Part shown: in pieces, positions 9,453 through 21,100 of the stretch
How positions within the stretch are numbered: position 1 is the stretch's first letter
Layout: every line of letters begins with the position of its first letter
NCBI GenBank assembly: GCA_018340805.1
Contig: JACMZG010001870.1
Span: forward strand, 14,509,309 to 14,573,308
Direction of reading: 5' to 3'
Origin: Microvelia longipes
Taxonomy: Eukaryota > Arthropoda > Insecta > Hemiptera > Veliidae
Length of the DNA stretch: 64,000 nucleotides
Translations under genes and position numbers: made by a program
Notes under the pieces: generated by a model
Told to the model about the DNA's origin: nothing
Databases searched by the model: none
What the model saw: the letters and a program-made list of their open reading frames with translations, nothing else

Positions 9453-10229
9453 ATTCGCGATTCAAAGTCCGTAACAGCGCCACCGTCGCTGATAAGATAT
9501 TGATAACGAAAGGGTGATCGTTGTTAAAGTCCTTATGAGGGTTTTTTGGTTTATCTTATTTGTGACGATTATTTCTATAATTTTTTTCTCAAAGCGCATT
9601 AATTTAATTAATTTTAGGGCGTATGAAGTCAGTAGAATGACTATTTCATTAAAAAATAGGGTTTTAATGGGTTGTAACGAGTATTTAATTGAGTGATGAG
9701 AAGGTGAAAATCAAATATAGTATTTTATTAATTGTTAATTATTGTCACTTTTAAATAATTTTAGTTTGCACAAACACATAAAACCTTTTATTGCATTAAA
9801 ATGATTAAATTAGTTGTAACAGGTATTTAAATTAATTGATTACAAACTGATTTTCACCGTAATGGTGTTTAATTTATCAATCAATTTTATTTACTTACTA
9901 AAATAATTAATAACTCAATAAATTCAGTTTTTGTATAATATTTGTTTAAATTATCCGTTTAGGTTTTATTATTTCTGAGTTAAATCGTACAAATCCAATC
10001 CTGAAATAATCAAAGTCTTTATTTATGAAATATTGGACATTTTTTTAGCACCGATGGTCGTTCTATTAATTTTTACCTCATTTATCACAAATTAACAAAC
10101 AATAAACAAATAAAAGAATTTTCATTGGCTCCCGTGCTAGTCCTATGATAAAAAAAATTTGATCACCCTTTCGTTTTCCCGCCATAGGTATTGCCAACCT
10201 TACAACTATCTCTTTGAATCACGAAGAGA
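9453..10229. mobile_element. Element with about 70-bp imperfect terminal inverted repeats
   Basis: The left arm (9453-9523) has GCGATTCAAAG and ATAACGAAAGGGTGATC. The right arm (10157-10229) has GATCACCCTTTCGTT and CTTTGAATCACGA. The ~630-bp interior is AT-rich, with an open frame of 60 codons that is low-complexity and unlike any known transposase. It is probably a non-autonomous DNA transposon. Confidence 0.7.
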
Positions 10230-10387
10230 TACTCGTATATTAGTTGAAATATTACATAGTTTATTGTACTAATGCGAAAGGCGGAGACCTAGCTCAGGTT
10301 CCTCCTTGAGGTATCTCACATTATTTGTATTTTTGAGTTACAAATTTGTTTGTTAATTTATAATGTGTAAATAAATAATTTATTATT

Positions 10388-10860
10388 TCTAGAGGAGGCA
10401 TACCATATCTTCATACATTGAGAGGCTTGAAACATGTTTTTGGGACTCTCAGGGGATCTCTGTAACAAAATGAAATCTCCTCCAAGAGAGAGTTCAGGTT
10501 ATAGCGAATCAATTGTTGTCCATAGGAATATTATTTAACGAGAGGTCCTATTCGTTAAATTTTGAAACATCGAAAAATCAACCTGAATACCTTTCATCAA
10601 AGAGAACTATTTTTCATCAAACTGCAAGTAGCGTAATTCTCTTTGCCTTTTATTTATAATATTTTTAAATAAACAGTACAAAATTACTGTAATTCATACA
10701 GCGTTTATAAACAGAACAAAACACGTCAAATTATTACATACATATCATTATGTATTAATGATATTGAGTATTATGCAAACTTTAAGAGGAGGTTGCAATA
10801 AGGTTACACAGAGCTCCTGAAGGCCCCAAAAGATATATTTCTAGTAATATATCTCTATGT
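10388..10860. mobile_element. Family E hAT-like MITE
   Basis: The left arm has TCTAGAGGAGGCATACC, GAGAGGCTTGAAACATG and GGGACTCTCAGGGGATCTCT. The right arm (10786-10860) is its inverted counterpart, with AGAGGAGGTTGCAATAAGG, CACAGAGCTCCTGAAGG and TCTAGTAATATATCTCTATG. Related arms occur at 42.88-43.01 kb and 54.17-54.29 kb. Confidence 0.7.
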
Positions 10861-11476
10861 GTTGGCTTTTCATGTATTTGTATTGTAAACGTTCTGTCAC
10901 ATAAGTTAACTGTATTTGATGGTATTAATAATCGAAGAAGTATAAGTCACTTCTTCGATGTTTCAAAATTCACTGATATAGGGTCTGATTACAAATTATA
11001 GCTCAATGGATCAAACGATACACTGAACCCACATTACACGAGAGATTTTCATATCGTAAAGAATAATTTCTAAATAGAGAGCTGCAAATCTATTTTATGA
11101 TGCAACCTTTGTCACTAAAGTATATAATTCAGAAGGCATAAAACCAATATGGATATGGCACCTGTGGGACTCGTCCAAATATATTTCTCCCTTTCTCCAT
11201 TTTATCTCCCACACGCAGTAAAACTTATTCGATGGTTTGACCGCAATTCCATGGAGACTTTCTGTTGTTGGTCTCTTTAGTATTGATATTTGGGGAGATC
11301 AAACTGGATGCCTAAATGTATAAAGGAATTGGTTAAATTTAACGTAGCAGGAGTGCCACGTCATTGCAAATGTATTATTAGTACATTACTCATCATTTCC
11401 TATTATTGTTTCCTAACCTCAGCCTGAGAAAAAGGAAGCACTATAATCATGCAAAGGATAATTTTTACCAATCCTC

Positions 11477-11640
11477 TCCTACTACCGTAGGTATATAGGA
11501 AAAGTATTGCGTTCACCCTAAAAATCAGAATCCAAAGTTTTATCATCCGTTTCAGGCATTTTTAAGTAGTTTTAATCACGCTGTCGGTGTCAAGCATAGC
11601 TACAGCTGTATATATGCTGCAGAATTAAAACTTTAAACTT
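11477..11640 (+). repeat. Family A head, truncated copy
   Basis: It has TACCGTAGGTATATAGGAAA, GTATTGCGTTCACCC and TCATCCGTTTCAGGC, then drifts into unrelated sequence. The 5S-like part is absent. The flanks at 10.86-11.47 and 11.64-11.98 kb hold nothing I recognise. Confidence 0.65.
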
Positions 11641-11984
11641 AAGGTCCAGTTGTGCTGCTCGATGGATCGAATTTTTAGACCGTGTAAACCAATTTTGCAG
11701 AGTCATGCAAAAATGAACAAATCGTTAAATATCGAATAATTGACCGATTGAGTCGAAATTTGTCACAAAATTGCATCTATAAGTGGTGACTCAATTCACC
11801 AAATTTAATCTTGATACTGTTCTCCACTTTGGATTTTTTTAACTTTGTCGACCTTCTTCTTAATATGTTAACTTTTTTTTGTTGTATGACGTATCGTCAG
11901 ATAGCGTTCAACAAAGAAGAGCCGAATTCGATAGGCATTTAACTTTTATTTTTTTAAGTTATTGGATGGGATTAAAATTAATAA

Positions 11985-12435
11985 AACGGTAAACATTTTT
12001 AAGGATTGAAATTATAAAAACTAGGCTGCAAATTGACAGGTGGCATTTTAAGGATTGAAATTAATAAAAACTAGGCTGCTAATATGACCGGTGGCATTTT
12101 TTAAGGATTAAATTAATAAAAACTAGGGCTAAATATGACCGTGGATTTTTTAAGGATTAATAAAAAACTAGGCTGCCAAATATGACCGGTGGCATTTTTT
12201 AAGATTAAAATAATAAAACTAGGCTGCCAAATATGACGGTGGCATTTTTAAGGATTAAAATTAATAAAAACTGAGGCTGCCAATATGACGGTGCATTTTT
12301 TAAGGATTAAAATTAATAAAAACTAGGCTGCCAAATATGACCGGTGGCATTTTTTAAGGATTAAAATTAATAAAAACTAGGCTGCCAAATATGACCGGTG
12401 GCATTTTAAGGATTAAAATTAATAAAATGCCAAAA
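11985..12435 (+). repeat. About 53-bp minisatellite
   Basis: Eight to nine units of TTAAGGATTAAAATTAATAA, then AAACTAGGCTGCCAAATATG and ACCGGTGGCATTTT. Several units carry single-base deletions in homopolymers. This could be true divergence or long-read consensus error. Confidence 0.9.
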
Positions 12436-13340
12436 TGACCAAATATGTACGAATATTTATGTTGGGTGTAGCGTTACCGGAGCAATACAACTTTAATTAA
12501 ATTTGGTTAATTATGACAATCTAAGAACAAGTGAAGCGAGTTCGTAATTTATACTTTAGACTTTGGATGCCTACTTTATCACCTTGAGCTCTGAATAATT
12601 ATAACATTTTAATGACGAACGAAGCGAGACCGAAATTGTGAGTTCAGATGAGTTACAACGAGTTAAACTATTTAATTCAGAACAGACCAAATGCTCCATG
12701 TTTTGATAGAGAAGTGAGAAGTCAGATGACACGTAAACCCAGAGTCAAGGTTTAATAACAATGCGTGATGGCATCTAAAGGCCACTAATTGAAAGATCTA
12801 ATGAACCACTCCAAATCACATATTGCTTAGTCGCTATTAACTATCAACCCCGCTAATAAACTGAACGCTAATGAATCACTCTCAGTCAGGACATGTAATT
12901 AGCGGTTTGAAACTAACTGCAAAATTGACAAAACAACTCACTTGTTAATAACTGTAATTTACACTTGATTTACCGTTCGAAGAAAAAGAAACATTTAAAA
13001 TAAAATAATTTGGTCAAACTCGCATTTTTTAGCAAAATAATACGAGTGACGGATATCTAAACAATAAACCAAGAGAATTAACAATGACATAAACAAAGTG
13101 ATTGGTCGATTTCTCTATGTAACCTGCATCACTTTAACCAATCACAAACCAGTATTTTCCATACACGTACTAATTTAGCTGTAAGTACGTCACGCGATAT
13201 TGAGTGTATTCTATTAATTTTGATGAATTAATACTAAATCACTTTGACGGGGGGGGGGGGGGTGGAAGGAGAAGAGGAAGTCTACTCAATCTATAGGGCA
13301 GAGACTATAGATACTTAAACAGTAAGACTGTCGACTCAAT
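12436..13340. other. Unclassified AT-rich stretch with a long G run
   Basis: No coding block is recognised. Two GTGAAGCGAG / ACGAAGCGAGACC phrases near 12532 and 12613 echo the mirror-symmetric GAGCGAAGCGAG of family A. A run of about 13 G sits near 13249. The text before it (TTTGATGAATT...CACTTTGACGGGG) resembles the inverse of 50.34-50.40 kb, where a C run occupies the same place. This suggests a shared element. Confidence 0.4.
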
Positions 13341-13347
13341 GGTGGGA

Positions 13348-14048
13348 AAAGTTGGATTCCGGTCTACGCTAGCGCTGCGGCGGACCTACCTTTCAATTGA
13401 GTGGGCGTGTCTTAATTTCCGCTTTATGCCCACAGTCAGTTTGAAAATTTAATTTTTATTTTGTATAGTATACTTCTAACTAACCCTAACTTTAATTTAC
13501 ACAGAACACTGTGATTATTTTTAAGTTTTTCATTTAAGTAATTTATTAATTTAATTGTTTCATCAGGTAATAATGAAATAGTGGCTAAAGTTTTACACGT
13601 GCTAAAGATAGATTTGGCATTTTAATGCAGTCTGTATTTTTATTACATCGGCGAGATGCGCACATGTGATTAAATGTAATTACCTGATAAAATCGACTAA
13701 ATCAATAAATTATTAAATTGAAATATACTATCTGCATCATTAGCGTTCTCTGGAAGTTTTAAAAAAAGGTTTCTATTTACTTTTAGTTTCTGAATTTTGG
13801 AAATACAAGAAATGCAACGGTGAACCGTTTTTGTGAAAAATACATACAGAAAACAATCAATTTATATAATAATATAAATATAGCTGTCATAACCAAGAAT
13901 TGTTCATGGTATTCATAAAATTTAAATATAAAAATATTATCAGTCATTTTTGGAAAGCTATTGGGGTTAGTTCATGAGTTGTCCGCACCGGTCCGCCGCA
14001 GCGCTATTTTTAGTAGCTTGCGATAATCGAGTCCAAACTTTTCCTCAT
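13348..14048. mobile_element. About 700-bp element with GC-rich terminal inverted repeats
   Basis: The left end has AAAAGTTGGATTCC and AGCGCTGCGGCGGACC. The right end (13993-14048) has GGTCCGCCGCAGCGCT and GAGTCCAAACTTTT. A second, inner inverted pair (ATTAATTTAATTG...CATCAGGTAATAA against TTACCTGATAAAAT...AATAAATTATTAAAT) surrounds 13.55-13.72 kb. No transposase reading frame is present. Confidence 0.7.
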
Positions 14049-14239
14049 TTAAGTTAACCCCCCCTGCTATAGGGTTCCTGTGTAAATAAAATGGGACACC
14101 CATATCTTTTGTTTTATTTTAAAAGATGTGCTCACATCTGTTTTTATCTGTCATAATTGATAAATTTGATTCTTTTTTATAAGAAATAATAACAAACATT
14201 AAATAATTTGAATATGATTTCACAAAAATTTGACCGACT

Positions 14240-14495
14240 GATAAGCAATGTAGAAAAAGTAGCATAAGCTTAGTTTCAAATGAGTGCAAATAATACTGAG
14301 CTGTGTAGTCTATAATCTATAGGATAAATATGCGCATTTTCTTTGGAAAATATAATAACAAGTTGTGACGCTACTGTTTAGGTTACTAAATTTATACCGA
14401 AAAATTAAGCAAATATCCGATTGATAAGCAAGAAAGCGCGCATTTCACGGAAAATTCGCCTACTTGCGGACCTCCGCGTTAGAATTTTTTCTTAA
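14240..14495 (-). repeat. Family C dispersed repeat, minus-strand copy
   Basis: Minus-strand reading gives CGGAGGTCCGCAAGTAGGCG, AATTTTCCGTGAAATGCGCG and TTTCTTGCTTATCAATCGG, as in the 19.15-kb and 34.66-kb copies. The following stretch to 14.78 kb is AT-rich and unrecognised. Confidence 0.6.
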
Positions 14496-14787
14496 AAGCT
14501 AATACACAATGAAAAGTCACCCAAATAAGCCATTTTTAGGCCCAATGAAAATATTTTCGTTTTAGCGAGTTTCCTTTGGGAATAAAAATTCGCTATTTTC
14601 TTTGTGATATCAGAAGGATTACCTCATTAGATCAACTACAGACAAAGTTTCCGTTTATCTATTAAGGTATCACGATGCGTGTAATACTTTAAAGAAGAAT
14701 TCTTGGCCGCCTTTTTTAAAATATTAACTTTTTCATCAACTCTGAGAAAACTAATAAGTACTACGTCCCGCCAAATTTTTTTAGAAA

Positions 14788-14905
14788 TTGGTTAATTTTA
14801 TAAACATACAAACGCACACACACATAGACATAAGCTTTGTTCCTTGGTTAATTTTATAAACATGCAAACGCAGACACACATAGACATAAGCTTCGTTCTA
14901 AAGTA
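14788..14905 (+). repeat. Direct duplication of about 55 bp
   Basis: Two adjacent copies of TTGGTTAATTTTATAAACAT, then CACACACATAGACATAAGCT. The rest of 14.9-15.45 kb is AT-rich with nothing recognised. Confidence 0.75.
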
Positions 14906-15524
14906 TCAAATGTAAGACTTTTTTTTAAATTTATCGGCAGAATTTAAAATAACGTTAAAAACAATTTTATTAATCAAAACTCATAGTTTTCTTAACTCAT
15001 CAATAAAGAAGGACACATACTTAAAAGAATGTTTTATTAATTGATTTTTTTATGAATTAAGTCAGTGAATTAAATTTTCTCGATAATGAAAGAAAAACTT
15101 GACGTCTTTGCAGAGCATAATTAAGGCTAAGGCTCCTTGAAACCTATGTTCAAACATCTCAAGTATCATCAAAAATTACTTATCATAATTTTCAAAATGA
15201 AAAGCTTTACAAGAAAAACATTTTCAAAGTAAAAATAAATTTGTCGAGCCAGGCTTGATTGATTTTTGTAAGCTAATTAGAGTTTACTAAGAGGGCTCCA
15301 AATTTTGTCCTACTTACACCATTGTCTAGCAGTGAGTTTGTTGAAAAGAATAGTGCTTAGTTAGCGTCACATAGAACAATCTATATTACTAGTCAAGAGT
15401 TGTTCTTGGCAGAGTAGCGTATTATTCCAGATGCTTCTTTTTCAAAGGAGTAAAATCATTTTAGATAATAATGATACAAGAAGAGGTATACGGCTTCTTG
15501 CTCATTATGCGGCGTCAACAGGGA

Positions 15525-15670
15525 CGCCTCGCGGCCCCACCTCCCAGTTCCACTCGCGCCCGCACCTCCAGTGGCCTCCACGGCCCACACCTCCCAGTGC
15601 CACTCGCGGCCGCACCTCCAGTGCCGCTACCGGCCCACACCTCAGTGGCCGGCTCATGCACCGCAGCTGA
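15525..15670 (+). repeat. GC-rich, CpG-containing tandem islet
   Basis: About 145 bp of C/G-rich sequence stands out in AT-rich DNA. It repeats CACCTCCAGTGGC, CACTCGCGGCCGCACC and CGGCCCACACCTC two to four times. Three overlapping short frames cross it, giving Pro/Ala/Ser-rich products. None has a homologue I recognise. It may be an unmethylated satellite fragment or a transferred or captured sequence. Confidence 0.6.
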
Positions 15671-15728
15671 AAATCGTTAATAGAACACTACGAAATTTAT
15701 TTCTACATTTTACCCTAAAGAGAAAGGT

Positions 15729-15810
15729 TAAGGCCGTATTTCAAATTTTCCTAAATTTCTTAAGGGTTCCTTAGGAAAATGTTAGGAAATGTCTTTGAAT
15801 ACGGGGCCTA
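15729..15810. repeat. Family G short palindromic element, copy 1
   Basis: It begins AAGGCCGTATTTCAAATTTT and ends ATGTCTTTGAATACGGGGCC, with internal complementary TTAGGAAAATG sequence. It matches the better copy at 24297-24415. Sequence between 15.81 and 16.42 kb holds nothing I recognise except CTATGATGGCGTAAGCTGAA near 16138, a weak variant of the CTGANGA-hairpin-GAAA motif. Confidence 0.65.
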
Positions 15811-16420
15811 AATCTTGAAATACGTAGACTCCAATATAAAGACCCTGAAAATTCCATTAACAAGAAAAATGAAGACGGGGGCTCAGCTATTTGTATACCT
15901 TGATAGACAAGGTTAATAAAAGGCCAGTCATCTCTCTAACTCTTAACGGAGGTTCTAGACAGCTGACGGCTCCACATCTCTCCGGTATGCCCTTTTTATT
16001 TTTGGGCTATTTATTTTTATTATAATTAGTATATTTATTTTCAATTAGGTTTAGGTTTTAACTTTTAACGTTTGATTTTAGTTTTTTATTTTCTGGATGT
16101 ATATTTGTTTTAATATTTTTTATTGCTATTGTTAGGCTATGATGGCGTAAGCTGAAAGCCGGTTCTGACCCACTAAAGCAAAAATATTGTGGATAAGACG
16201 GAGCTGATGGATTTTTTCAAAAAATCTTTGCTGGAGTCATTTATTAAGGGGTTAATGAAGTCATAAAATTTTATTATCAAAAGGGTTCTATGAGTGATTG
16301 ATTTTGCACTAAGTTTAATTCCGACCGAGAAAAGCAGTTCAATGATATCTTAAGTTAAAAAAAGTTTAGGAACTCTTACAAACATACATTAATTTATAAA
16401 TAGATAATACACACACATCT

Positions 16421-16617
16421 GCCCTCGTAGCCGCGGTGGTATAGTACTAGACTTCGGTATGGAAGTCTGGGTTCACACCGGGCATGCTCTCGTTTTTATG
16501 AATAGAATTTGATGTAAAAGATTCTCCCAACTTTAGCATTTACTTGAGCAGAATGTGACCCACGGGGTTCCCGGGGGCGATGCCCTGAAGGGCCGAAAAG
16601 CGCCTAAAACGGGCATA
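16421..16617 (+). mobile_element. tRNA-derived SINE (family S), copy 1
   Basis: The head has GCCCTCGTAGCCGCGGTGG as A-box region and GGGTTCACACCGGGCATGC as B box. The body has GACCCACGGGGTTCCC and the tail GGGCCGAAAAGCGCCTAAAA then CGGGCAT. The tail runs directly into (AT)n/(AC)n at 16618-16700. Confidence 0.8.
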
Positions 16618-16662
16618 TATGTTACTATTATATATACACACACACGATATATATTAAATATA

Positions 16663-16696
<34 letters not shown>

Positions 16697-16700
16697 TCAT
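16618..16700. repeat. AT/AC microsatellite
   Basis: ATATATACACACACACGATA then long (AT)n up to 16697, directly after the SINE tail. The frame of Ile/Tyr repeats through it is an artefact. Confidence 0.9.
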
Positions 16701-16894
16701 GAGTCCCCTTTCACAAAAGAACCGCCTATCTCCCCTCCCACCCTCACAAGCTCATATTATTTCAGACTATGATACAAATTGTTTTGCTTATTTTAGGTTT
16801 TATATTACTAATATAATTTAATACTTAAAAATTATACGCAAAATAAATTGCATATTTTTCCTTTATTTTTGTATATTGAAGCATTAGGGGAAAA

Positions 16895-16962
16895 AATAAA
16901 ATTTTAGGCATTTATGGCATTTTTAGGCATTTTAGGCATTTTAGGCATTTTAGGCATTTAAA
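16895..16962 (+). repeat. TTTTAGGCAT decamer repeat
   Basis: About six units of TTTTAGGCAT or a close variant. The surrounding 16.70-17.45 kb is AT-rich with no gene recognised. Confidence 0.85.
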
Positions 16963-17439
16963 TAAACATAACTTCTTCGTTTTTTCTTTTTCTTTTATTT
17001 TTCACTTTCGTTCATTACGAGAGTTAAGTTAAGGTAATTTAGTCAAAGTTAATGTCTTTTAGTTTGCACTTATTCTTTACTCCGTTATCCTTCGACTTCC
17101 TGTCTACATTATGTCTGTGACTTTTTTTTGTGAAAAACTCATTAAGTTTGATAAAGGTTAGTGAGAGACAGTTAAAAAGCTTATGTCATAAACAGTTATG
17201 TCGCAAAACATAAGTCAAGAGTTTAAAAAACAGATCACACTGCTGTAGCAACAGGTCTCTGATTTGTAAACGTTTCTGTTATACGAATTCTTATCTCTTC
17301 TGGTTTTCTTTTCATTGCATTAATTCTTTTAATTACCGGGTCTCAACTACTGACTTCACAAGGATTGTTTTTAATCTCATTTAATGATATTTTAATGCTT
17401 TTCATATTATCTTTTTTTTCACACTGAGCCATATATAAT

Positions 17440-17700
17440 TATAATAATATATTATATATATAATATATTATATATATTATATAATAGATATATAATATAT
17501 ATATATATAATTCTTGTGTGCAAAGGGCCCTGATGAAGTTTGTAGATAAATTCGAAACGTTGGCTAGAAATAAATATATAGTTTTCATGTAAAGCTGAGT
17601 TTTTATTCATAACCTTATCCCGAATTGGTGGAGACGCATATATTTTATATAATAATATATATAATATAGTAATATATATTATATACATTTTATATATAGG
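17440..17700. repeat. AT microsatellites flanking a conserved retroelement-like motif
   Basis: (AT)n tracts at 17440-17510 and 17640-17698 surround a unique 130 bp. This contains GGGCCCTGATGAAGTTTG, TAGATAAATTCGAAACGTTG and GGTGGAGACGCATATA. The CTGATGA...CGAAACG spacing (17530-17558) is shared with other elements here. Confidence 0.65.
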
Positions 17701-17889
17701 ATCAGGTATGAAAAAAGAAGATACAATTAAGAAAAAATAATCACAAATTTTCATTGAACAAATGCAAAACTAAAACGAAATAAAATACAAAAAAAGAAAG
17801 TAAAAATATGATAAAAGATCAACATGGTTATGCGCGAAAGCGGTGCTTGTTTGGAAAATAAAGCATAGCAGGGCTAACTGTTTTGGTAA

Positions 17890-17966
17890 ATTTAAAAAAA
17901 AAAATAAAAAATATATATATATATTAATATATATATATTATATATTATATATATATTATATATATC
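17890..17966. repeat. AT microsatellite
   Basis: Interrupted (AT)n after an A-rich run. The flanking 17.97-18.80 kb has no recognised gene or array. Confidence 0.85.
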
Positions 17967-18818
17967 TTCTATACTCTATAACTTTTTGGTAATAATAAAA
18001 CACCCGAACCATGTTATAAAATTTAACGCTACTAAGGAGGCCAAATAAACGATGAACTTAACTAAAAGTTCATTATTTAATAAAGTTATATTTTTTTTAA
18101 AAAAGTTCATGTTTTTGAAATTTTTCTTTGCTAAAACTTTATAAACGTAATTTTGAAATATCTAGAGTTATGAGAAACAAACAAGATCATTTCAAAAAGA
18201 AATGTTTATTAAACCTTTCATGAAAACAACCATGGCTCAAAGTAGAAAACTTTACAATAATTTACCTGAACATAAAAATTGAATTAATCTAGACGAGTTA
18301 TAAGTAGTCTAGTTTCTAGACTCTCGTCAAGTCCTGATGAGATCACAATATCTAATGGACTTCGCATTCATCTGATAAACAAGATATTAAAAGTTAAGAA
18401 CTGTTAAGTTCTTTATCTTAACTTAAGTAAGTTAAGACAGGTAACATACTAGTGTATTTCCTATATGCACAAAAAGAACCCAGTGTTTAATGTATGGGCC
18501 GATGGCCGTTGTTAAACGTTCTCTTGCCTAAGGGCATACAGTTTAAGACGTGAGATGTCCGCGCGTTATGTATTTTAGATGCACTACAGTGACGAAAAAA
18601 AGTCAAATCAGGTCTTTACTTTCGGTTTGTATAGAGACAGAACATCTAAAAGTTTACAATATTAAATTATAAGAAGAGTAGTGATAAGTTTTAATAGTTT
18701 AAAAACCGAATATGATGCCTATTATAAATATATTTTGTCCTTCGTTTGTAGGAGAAGTTTTATAAGTCACTTATAAGAAATAATGAACAAAATAGAAATG
18801 TATCAATTACTAAAATAA

Positions 18819-18900
18819 ATGAAGATTTGCACTATGAGAATAGATATGGATTTCCCACAGGATCCCCGTTACTCTCATACCTGGCATGTCAGTGGCTTCT
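18819..18900 (+). pseudogene. Possible Penelope-like reverse transcriptase scrap
   Basis: The plus frame reads EDLHYENRYGFPTGSPLLSY and then LACQW. The GFPTGSPLLSYLA part resembles the GxPMGSPLSPxLA motif of Penelope-like reverse transcriptases. Only this motif is visible. The next stop comes soon after and no YVDD box follows. Chance resemblance is quite possible. Confidence 0.2.
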
Positions 18901-19144
18901 ACACTCCAATTACATAACAGAGTAGATGCCATGATAGTATAATAGGAACATGCAAGGAAAGCATGCAGCCTAATGAAATGGATGCGCATAGAACAGATAC
19001 TAAGAGGGTTAGGGAGAAAGCAGCAAGCCACGTGTTATAGCTTTAGTGACTAAACGTAGTGGAATCTTTTTGTAATCCTGATATTGGACATTCATAGAGT
19101 AAATAGGATTTCGTTCTAGAGATTTGGAAGGGTCGATACAGTAA

Positions 19145-19385
19145 AACTCTAGTGCGGATCTTCGCAAGTCGGGCGAATTTTCTTTGCGATTCCTCCTTTC
19201 TTGCTTAACAGCATTTCTCGCTTAAGTTTCAGGATTATGTCTTATAACTTGAGCAGTAGCATTAGTACTTGTTACACAATTTTTCCGAAGGAAATGCCTA
19301 TATGCATTCCACAGGTTATACAAAAATATGGTCATAATTCGAAAATCTATATTGCAGCTCATATAATCCTCAGTCTTTGCTAATA
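19145..19385 (+). repeat. Family C dispersed repeat, plus-strand copy
   Basis: It has GTGCGGATCTTCGCAAGTCG, GGCGAATTTTCTTTGCGATT, TTTCTTGCTTAACAGC, CTTATAACTTGAGCAG and GAAGGAAATGCCTATATGCA. It matches the 34.66-kb copy along about 200 bp. Confidence 0.7.
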
Positions 19386-19410
19386 TATTATGTTAACACA
19401 CAATACATTA

Positions 19411-19500
19411 CATACTACACACACACACACACAACACACACACACACACACACCAACAATATATATATATATATTATATATATTATTATTATTATAGTAA
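19411..19500. repeat. AC then AT microsatellite
   Basis: (AC)n to 19453 followed by (AT)n and ATT units to 19495. Confidence 0.9.
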
Positions 19501-19684
19501 GTTGTGCGATTTTTTAAACAAATCCGATAAACTTGAGCAACAAATTTTCATTTAATTTTACAATTTCTAGGGAAATTTATTTGAAAAAAATTACCAAATG
19601 AAATGGCCGTGTAGGGGGCGGGTTTCTGTCAAAATCCGTTTTAGAGATCCGATCTACGAAAAAATAGTTTTGTGAACTATATAA

Positions 19685-19778
19685 CATAATATATTATAAT
19701 ATATATATTATATATATTATATTAATATATATTATATTATATATATATATTATATATATATTATATATATATATATAC
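19685..19778. repeat. AT microsatellite
   Basis: Interrupted (AT)n abutting the fold-back element that begins CAGGGTGTTTC at 19779. Confidence 0.9.
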
Positions 19779-20808
19779 AGGGTGTTTCATATTAAAGTGT
19801 CACCAGAAAAGGGGTGATAGTACTCCTCAAAGGGACAAAAAAATGTTCTATAATATAACCCCGATCTGCAACCGTTTTCCACGAAGGTCAATTATAGTTT
19901 TTAAAAAATATTGACCTCATCATAGCAATTGTTAATAGGTTTTAACTGTTCAAGCTAGAAGGCGAAATTGTCTCATTAGAAAGCTGAGTAATTTCCTAAG
20001 GGACATTATACTAACTATGTCAAATATTTTAGAACTACTGCCCAAAAATTTGCATCAAACATGATTTTTGAAAAAATTGAATTTTATGGAATTTTAGGTA
20101 GGACATTAAAGGAAGTAAGAGATGAGCAAATGTTCAGCAAAACGGAAAAAACTTCTTCTAATGATTGCCCTTTAAGAAAAGTCAAACTTCATCATACATT
20201 CAATAGTTTCAAAATTTTAAGCCATTCTTCCTAGAAGTTGGAAAAACTGATATTTTTTTGAATTTGTGCATATCTCTACATGTTATTGCATGGTACATAA
20301 AATAATTAAAAATCTCTTAAAGCAAGAGAAATAAAGAGTGGTTTTAGAGAAAAATGTGATAATATAAAATATGCTTATTTTACTTTCTTGAGTCTAAAAA
20401 ATCGTATTATTAAATTACTTTCGTAAAAAATATTGTTTAAAATAACACAATATTTTCACTTTTTACGACAAAAATTATCAGTTTTTGCAACTTCTAGCAA
20501 CAATAGCTTACATTTTTGACGAATGAATGTATGAAATATTTATGATTTTTCTTAAGGGCAAATATTAGAGAAGTTTTTTCGTTCTTGGTGAACATTTGCT
20601 CATCTTATCTCCTTAATGTACCTACCATAAAAATTCCATAAAATTCAATTTTTTCAAAAAAATCATGTTTGATGCAAATTTTTGGGCAGGTTCTAAAATA
20701 TTTGACAAGTTATATTTAGTCCTTAGAAATTTATCAGCTTTCTAATGAGACCAATTTCGCCTTTCTAGCTTGAACAGTTAAAACCCATTAACAATTGTCT
20801 GAGTGGAN
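19779..20808. mobile_element. About 1-kb fold-back element, right end lost at an N
   Basis: The left terminus is CAGGGTGTTTCATATTAAAG. The left arm (19.92-20.25 kb) and right arm (20.47-20.80 kb) are long imperfect reverse complements, sharing GGTTTTAACTGTTCAAGCTA, GCAAATGTTCA and TGATGCAAATTTTTGGGCAG in inverse. The right arm breaks at CAATTGTCTGAGTGGANTCG, so about 140 bp that should pair with the left terminus are missing. No coding frame is present. Confidence 0.8.
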
Positions 20809-21034
20809 TCGCATTATTCTTTTTAGCTTCGTACCGAGGAGGTTAATAGCTAAATTTAAATTCAGACTTTCGCTTACAGCACGAACGCTTTATAAAACGA
20901 AGTTCTAAGTTTTTTTTAAAAAGCGAGAGTGGGGACAATATTGCATGTCTAGGCGCAAGGCAGTCATGATTTTTAGAAGCATGTCCATTCCGAAAATTGT
21001 GCATATTAGGTTGTTCCAATGAAATGGAGTTGGA

Positions 21035-21100
21035 TATATTATATATATATATAATATATATATATATAGATATATATAATATATATATACATATATATTC
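21035..21100. repeat. AT microsatellite
   Basis: (AT)n with occasional AG and AC, flanked by unique sequence. No gene is recognised between 20.81 and 21.69 kb. Confidence 0.9.

Noticed and set aside
9514..9696. 60-codon hydrophobic frame as a small membrane protein
   Set aside because: It lies inside an inverted-repeat element, has AT-driven Ile/Phe/Leu composition, and no other support.
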